From assembly GCA_034003745.1 (NCBI GenBank), contig JAVEYA010000001.1, positions 1 through 64,000 on the forward strand: a DNA stretch of 64,000 nt, read 5' to 3'. The translations under genes were made by a program, and so were the position numbers. Below are positions 61,167 to 64,000 of the stretch, piece after piece. Position 1 is the stretch's first letter, and every line of letters starts with the position of its first letter. Source of the DNA: JAVEYA01 sp034003745. Lineage in GTDB: Bacteria > Bacillota > Peptococcia > DRI-13 > PHAD01. Under the pieces are notes generated by a model. It searched no databases. It had not been told where the DNA came from and worked only from the letters and a program-made list of their open reading frames with translations.

Positions 61167-61457
61167 CTAATTTATATTCAGCATGTTTTGCAGATATTCC
61201 TTTATTGTTTGCGACTTTATTTCTACAAACGGTCCTATGCCGGAAAAGATATCCACAACACCCCGCGCCTGCTTATCCAGATTCAGTCCCAGGAACCTGA
61301 CCTCGATCCCCTCCGGACCCCCCTTAAAAACCAAAGGGTCTTCTCCCGGCCATAAAGTCATCGTCTTCATATTAAAATTGGTTGCATAAATGCCGCAGCA
61401 GATTAAAATCACAGACAGCAGCATGACCAAAATGAGTTTTCTTCTGAAAATGCGCAT
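61167..61457 (-). CDS. small membrane-anchored hypothetical protein
   Basis: 96 residues, ATG with GGGGGCG upstream. One N-terminal helix (LILVMLLSVILICCGIYAT) is followed by an extracytoplasmic domain of about 70 residues (GGPEGIEVRFLGLNLDKQARG). I know no family. It lies between spoIIP and murJ in the same direction. Confidence 0.65.
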   Translation of the reverse strand: MRIFRRKLILVMLLSVILICCGIYATNFNMKTMTLWPGEDPLVFKGGPEGIEVRFLGLNLDKQARGVVDIFSGIGPFVEIKSQTIKEYLQNMLNIN

Positions 61458-61552
61458 CGCCTACGCCCCCTTCTCCATAAATTGCCCGTAATAGAGAGGA
61501 TTTAAACTTACGGCCTGTCCCTTTGAGCAGACAACCGGTTAAATCAGAAAGC

Positions 61553-61581
61553 TGTCATCCGGAGCTCTGCAAAGGATGACA
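61553..61581. repeat. small TGTCATCC/GGATGACA hairpin
   Basis: Eight-base perfect arms with a 13-base loop, next to the spoIIP terminator. Similar in style to the TGTCATTCTGAG element but a different sequence. Confidence 0.5.
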
Positions 61582-61586
61582 AATAG

Positions 61587-61613
61587 AAAAGCCGCCCCTG
61601 ATTCAGGCGGCGG
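61587..61613 (-). terminator. terminator of spoIIP
   Basis: GCCGCC and GGCGGC arms around TGAATCAGG, with TTTTC following on the minus strand, 20 bases after the spoIIP stop. Confidence 0.8.
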
Positions 61614-61629
61614 CCGGCCCTGCCAATCT

Positions 61630-62706
61630 TTACTGTCCTTCCCTTAGAATGCCGTTCATGATTCCGGCCAGCGCAGCGGCGGAATTCAGCGCATCTTCTT
61701 CTTTATTCAGGTCGCTGCCGAATTCCAGTAAAATCGAACGGGGGTGCAAGTGCTGGTTATAACGGCGTTCTTCCCGGATGCGGATGGTCTTGATTAATCC
61801 CGGATAAAGTTCGTTGGCTTTGGCTTCTACTTTCTGGGCGAAGGTCAGGTTCTGTCTCCAATTCTTATGTTCATTTCCGATGACAATCATCACTTTAGCA
61901 TATTCCTTATCGCCGATTTTCACCAGCGTGTCCGAGCGTGAGGATAATCCTGCGTCCCGGTGGATATCCAGCACCAATTGGATGGAAGGATATTTTTTCA
62001 GGAGCTGCTGCACCGTATTTAAAGAATTGTTGTAGGCCTTGGCAAAATCGGGATAATCATGGATCACGTCGCAATAATAGGTCTTCACGCCATATTTGTT
62101 CTCCAACTGCTGCGAAAAATATCGTGATACTCTGGCCACGCCGGCATTCTTCCCTTCAAACTTGGAGGCCCCATCCGTCGGTTTATACGATTCGGCGTTA
62201 TGCGTGGTATAAATCAGGACCGCAGGGTCCCCGCTCAAATTCGAAGGATAGGACGGCTCTTCCGGAATCAGCCATTCTCTCAGCCCTTCTTCCTGGCCCG
62301 GCAAATAATAATCCTCCTCTCCTACTTCAGGAGGTTCCACTACAGGCGCAGCAGCCAGGAAGGAAGCCAGTGCAGCTTGATGGTGGAGCAGATTTAACTC
62401 CGTACCGATGATGCTCATCGGGTTTTGAGCGTCAAAACCGGTAATACTGTAAATAAACTGAGCGGCCCAATATTCCGGCAACCCCGTCAGTCCCCCGTCA
62501 GGTCCGTTTGGGCCCAAAGGCAGGGCCTCCTTCACAATGGCATCGCAACTGTTATCCGGATTAACCATAGCATATACCGTTTTGATGTTGGCAGACGAAC
62601 CGGTCAGCGACGAGAACCCTATGAACAGCACAATCAGCAGAATGGGCAGGACAAACTTAATTTGACCTATATGAATCATTTTTTGTCTTCTTCGCAAAAA
62701 CAACAT
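61630..62706 (-). CDS. spoIIP: stage II sporulation protein P
   Basis: 358 residues. A membrane anchor (FVLPILLIVLFIGFSSLTG) is followed by a variable linker and an amidase/endopeptidase domain (VLIYTTHNAESYKPTDGA, LVLDIHRDAG, RSILLEFGSDLN). It degrades septal peptidoglycan with SpoIID/SpoIIM in engulfment. ATG after GGAGGATGGGG. gpr, which usually lies just before it, is absent here. Confidence 0.96.
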   Translation of the reverse strand: MLFLRRRQKMIHIGQIKFVLPILLIVLFIGFSSLTGSSANIKTVYAMVNPDNSCDAIVKEALPLGPNGPDGGLTGLPEYWAAQFIYSITGFDAQNPMSIIGTELNLLHHQAALASFLAAAPVVEPPEVGEEDYYLPGQEEGLREWLIPEEPSYPSNLSGDPAVLIYTTHNAESYKPTDGASKFEGKNAGVARVSRYFSQQLENKYGVKTYYCDVIHDYPDFAKAYNNSLNTVQQLLKKYPSIQLVLDIHRDAGLSSRSDTLVKIGDKEYAKVMIVIGNEHKNWRQNLTFAQKVEAKANELYPGLIKTIRIREERRYNQHLHPRSILLEFGSDLNKEEDALNSAAALAGIMNGILREGQ

Positions 62707-62740
62707 GCTTCCCCATCCTCCACATCAGACCCTAATCTCT

Positions 62741-62772
62741 AATGTATATGAACAGGGAAGCATTTATATAAC
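62741..62772 (-). promoter_or_regulatory. possible sigma-E promoter of spoIIP
   Basis: GTTATAT (62766-62772), 15 bases, CATATACATT (62741-62750) on the minus strand resemble sigma-E -35/-10 boxes (about ATATT and CATACAnT). This fits mother-cell expression of spoIIP. Confidence 0.45.
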
Positions 62773-62774
62773 CG

Positions 62775-63104
62775 TTACCTCAATTCCGTCGGCACAAAAG
62801 CATCGACTAAGCCAATGACCAGCGAAGCCAGCAGCGCCCCGATGATGCTTACACTGATGCTGCCGGGAACAATGTACTGCGCTGCATAAATAACTACCGC
62901 AGCGGAGATAAATCCCGATAAACCTCTGGACTGCGGCGTGGCCTTCTTGCCCAACAACATTTCGATGACCCATCCGAGGATGGCAATGACAACCGCAGCG
63001 ATAAGCGCGCCCCCAAACCCTGCTACCGAAATCCCCGGCAAGAGCCAGCTCACCAACATCAAAACCAGCGCCGAAACAATAAAACGGATAATTGCCCTGA
63101 TCAT
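62775..63104 (-). CDS. phage-holin-family (holin 4 superfamily-like) membrane protein
   Basis: 109 residues, ATG after AGGAGGTGAAAT. Four predicted membrane helices with SWLLPGISVAGFGGALIAAVV, the pattern of the YvlD/phage holin 4_2 family. Despite the name such proteins are usually chromosomal and of unknown function. It sits where gpr is found in relatives. Confidence 0.85.
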   Translation of the reverse strand: MIRAIIRFIVSALVLMLVSWLLPGISVAGFGGALIAAVVIAILGWVIEMLLGKKATPQSRGLSGFISAAVVIYAAQYIVPGSISVSIIGALLASLVIGLVDAFVPTELR

Positions 63105-63129
63105 GCTGATATTTCACCTCCTTTTTTTA

Positions 63130-63153
63130 AGGTGAGGATGTACATCCTCACCT
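63130..63153. promoter_or_regulatory. perfect 24-base palindrome before the holin-like gene
   Basis: AGGTGAGGATGT is followed directly by its reverse complement ACATCCTCACCT. It lies 26 bases before the gene. It could be an operator or a 5' UTR hairpin; an A-tract and the AGGAGG follow directly. Confidence 0.5.
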
Positions 63154-63207
63154 GATAATAGGTTAGACTTTTTTACAGATTCTTATACTTTTTCACGTTA
63201 ATTATCC

Positions 63208-63236
63208 TTGCCTTTTATGAATATTAATGGTATTAT
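63208..63236 (+). promoter_or_regulatory. promoter of rpsT
   Basis: TTGCCT (63208-63213), 17 bases, TATTAT (63231-63236), about 55 bases before rpsT. Confidence 0.65.
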
Positions 63237-63291
63237 TTAATTCGTGACTTTTTCCATTTAGATTTACAGTTCCAAAGGAGGTGAACTTAAA

Positions 63292-63558
63292 TTGGCAAAT
63301 ATCAAATCCGCCTTAAAAAGAGCACAAATAGCCCGCGTTCGTACCGTAAAGAATGCTGCATATAAATCGATGATGAAAACATCCATCCGCCGTTTTGAGA
63401 CATCTCTGAAGGACAACAACCCGGATACGGCGAAAGATACCCTGAAAAAGGCGCTGCGCATTATTGACAAACTTGCCGGCAAAGGCATTATTCATAAAAA
63501 TACGGCAGCCCGCAAGAAATCACAGCTGACCAGAAAGCTCAACAAGACAGCCAGCTGA
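63292..63558 (+). CDS. rpsT: 30S ribosomal protein S20
   Basis: 88 residues, TTG start after AAAGGAGGTGA. Typical ANIKSALKRAQIARVR start and three-helix basic protein that binds the 5' domain of 16S rRNA. Transcribed away from the spoIIP group. Confidence 0.98.
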   Translation: MANIKSALKRAQIARVRTVKNAAYKSMMKTSIRRFETSLKDNNPDTAKDTLKKALRIIDKLAGKGIIHKNTAARKKSQLTRKLNKTAS

Positions 63559-63576
63559 TTCCGTAAAAAAACGAAA

Positions 63577-63614
63577 GAAGCCTCCAATAGTAATAGTGGA
63601 AGCTTCTTTTTTTG
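63577..63614 (+). terminator. terminator of rpsT
   Basis: AGAAGC-CTCCA and TGGAAGCTTCT form a stem around an AATAGTAATAG loop, followed by seven Ts. It also faces the end of hslO. Confidence 0.85.
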
Positions 63615-63637
63615 TTTTATGATGATGGTTTACCCGG

Positions 63638-64000
63638 CTATTGCAGGGTCATCTCCGCCAAAAGTCTCTCCAGCTCGGTTTTATCGAAAAAATAACGTTC
63701 GTTGCAGAAATGGCAGCGCAATTCGGCCTGCCCCTCTTTTCCCAGCATATCCTCCAGTTCTTCCCGGCCCAGGCTGATTAATAACTTCTCCAGTCGTTCC
63801 TTATTGCAGCCGCAGTCAAAAGACCATTCTTCCTCCGCCAAATATTCCAGCTCCACCCCGCCGAAAACTTTCTCCAGGATATCCTGAGGCGACAGTCCCC
63901 CTGCGATAAGCTGGGTGACCGAGGGGATCCCCTGAATGATCTCCTCCAGGCCTGCCAGAACATCGTCGGCAGCCCCGGGCAGGGCCTGCAGAAAAAAGCC
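63638..64000 (-). CDS. hslO: redox-regulated chaperone Hsp33, C-terminal part
   Basis: About 120 codons visible; the start lies beyond 64000. The frame runs through FFLQALPGAADD, ITQ-like SVTQLIAGGL and ILEKVFGG to the zinc redox switch DCGCNKERLEKLL...CHFCNERY (CxC and CxxC). Oxidation releases zinc and activates the holdase. A short GTG start at 63856 is internal and not real. Confidence 0.95.
   Translation of the reverse strand, partial: GFFLQALPGAADDVLAGLEEIIQGIPSVTQLIAGGLSPQDILEKVFGGVELEYLAEEEWSFDCGCNKERLEKLLISLGREELEDMLGKEGQAELRCHFCNERYFFDKTELERLLAEMTLQ

Overview
The window is a piece of chromosome from an endospore-forming, Gram-positive, probably anaerobic bacterium of the class Clostridia. 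The evidence is the sporulation genes (spoIIP, yqfC, yqfD), the classic Firmicutes core order (rpsT, spoIIP, lepA, hemW, hrcA, grpE, dnaK, dnaJ, prmA, rsmE, mtaB, rpsU, yqeY; then nfeD, floA, yqfC, yqfD, phoH, pgpH, ybeY, cdd, era, yqzL, recO, glyQS, ccpN, ppsR, ppdK), strong AGGAGG-type ribosome binding sites and frequent GTG/TTG starts. An archaeal-type (group III) chaperonin inside the hrcA-grpE operon points to the Peptococcaceae/Carboxydothermus side of the class. The exact genus cannot be read from the sequence alone.

Layout. 1-2800: two IS21-family elements on the minus strand, one inserted into the istA gene of the other; the inner istA carries an in-frame stop. 2800-4985: a short AT-rich accessory patch with an unidentified zinc-motif protein, a toxin-antitoxin pair and gene remnants. 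4986-29662: a long minus-strand core block from nfeD/floA down to ppdK, with a glycine T-box before glyQS and a short leader reading frame before mgtE. 29844-43202: a plus-strand block that interrupts the usual core order. It holds a lytic transglycosylase, a four-gene cAMP-type signalling cluster (secreted NHL propeller, FecR-domain protein, metallo-beta-lactamase-fold hydrolase, CHASE2 adenylate cyclase), a purine salvage operon (adenine deaminase, permease, phosphoribosyltransferase) and amt-glnK. 43277-63104: minus-strand feoAB with a FeoB-associated cysteine-rich protein, then the yqeY/rpsU, mtaB/rsmE/prmA, dnaJ/dnaK/grpE/chaperonin/hrcA, hemW/lepA and murJ/spoIIP groups. 63292-64000: rpsT on the plus strand and the 3' half of hslO.

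How the genes work together. The minus-strand core covers translation (GlyRS, LepA, S20, S21, PrmA, RsmE, MtaB, YbeY, Era), protein folding under HrcA/CIRCE control, cyclic-di-AMP breakdown (PgpH), membrane organisation (NfeD/FloA), sporulation and PEP/pyruvate switching (CcpN, PpsR, PpdK). The plus-strand block adds an envelope sensing/cAMP module and nitrogen and purine uptake. feoAB has a visible DtxR-family operator over its promoter.

The most interesting points are: the NHL-FecR-MBL-CHASE2 cyclase module; the group III chaperonin in the heat-shock operon; an mgtE leader with a tiny proline-containing reading frame instead of an M-box; two core genes (ppsR, pgpH) whose ideal ribosome binding sites face ATC/ATT rather than ATG/GTG/TTG; and a PII protein with Phe in place of the uridylylated Tyr.
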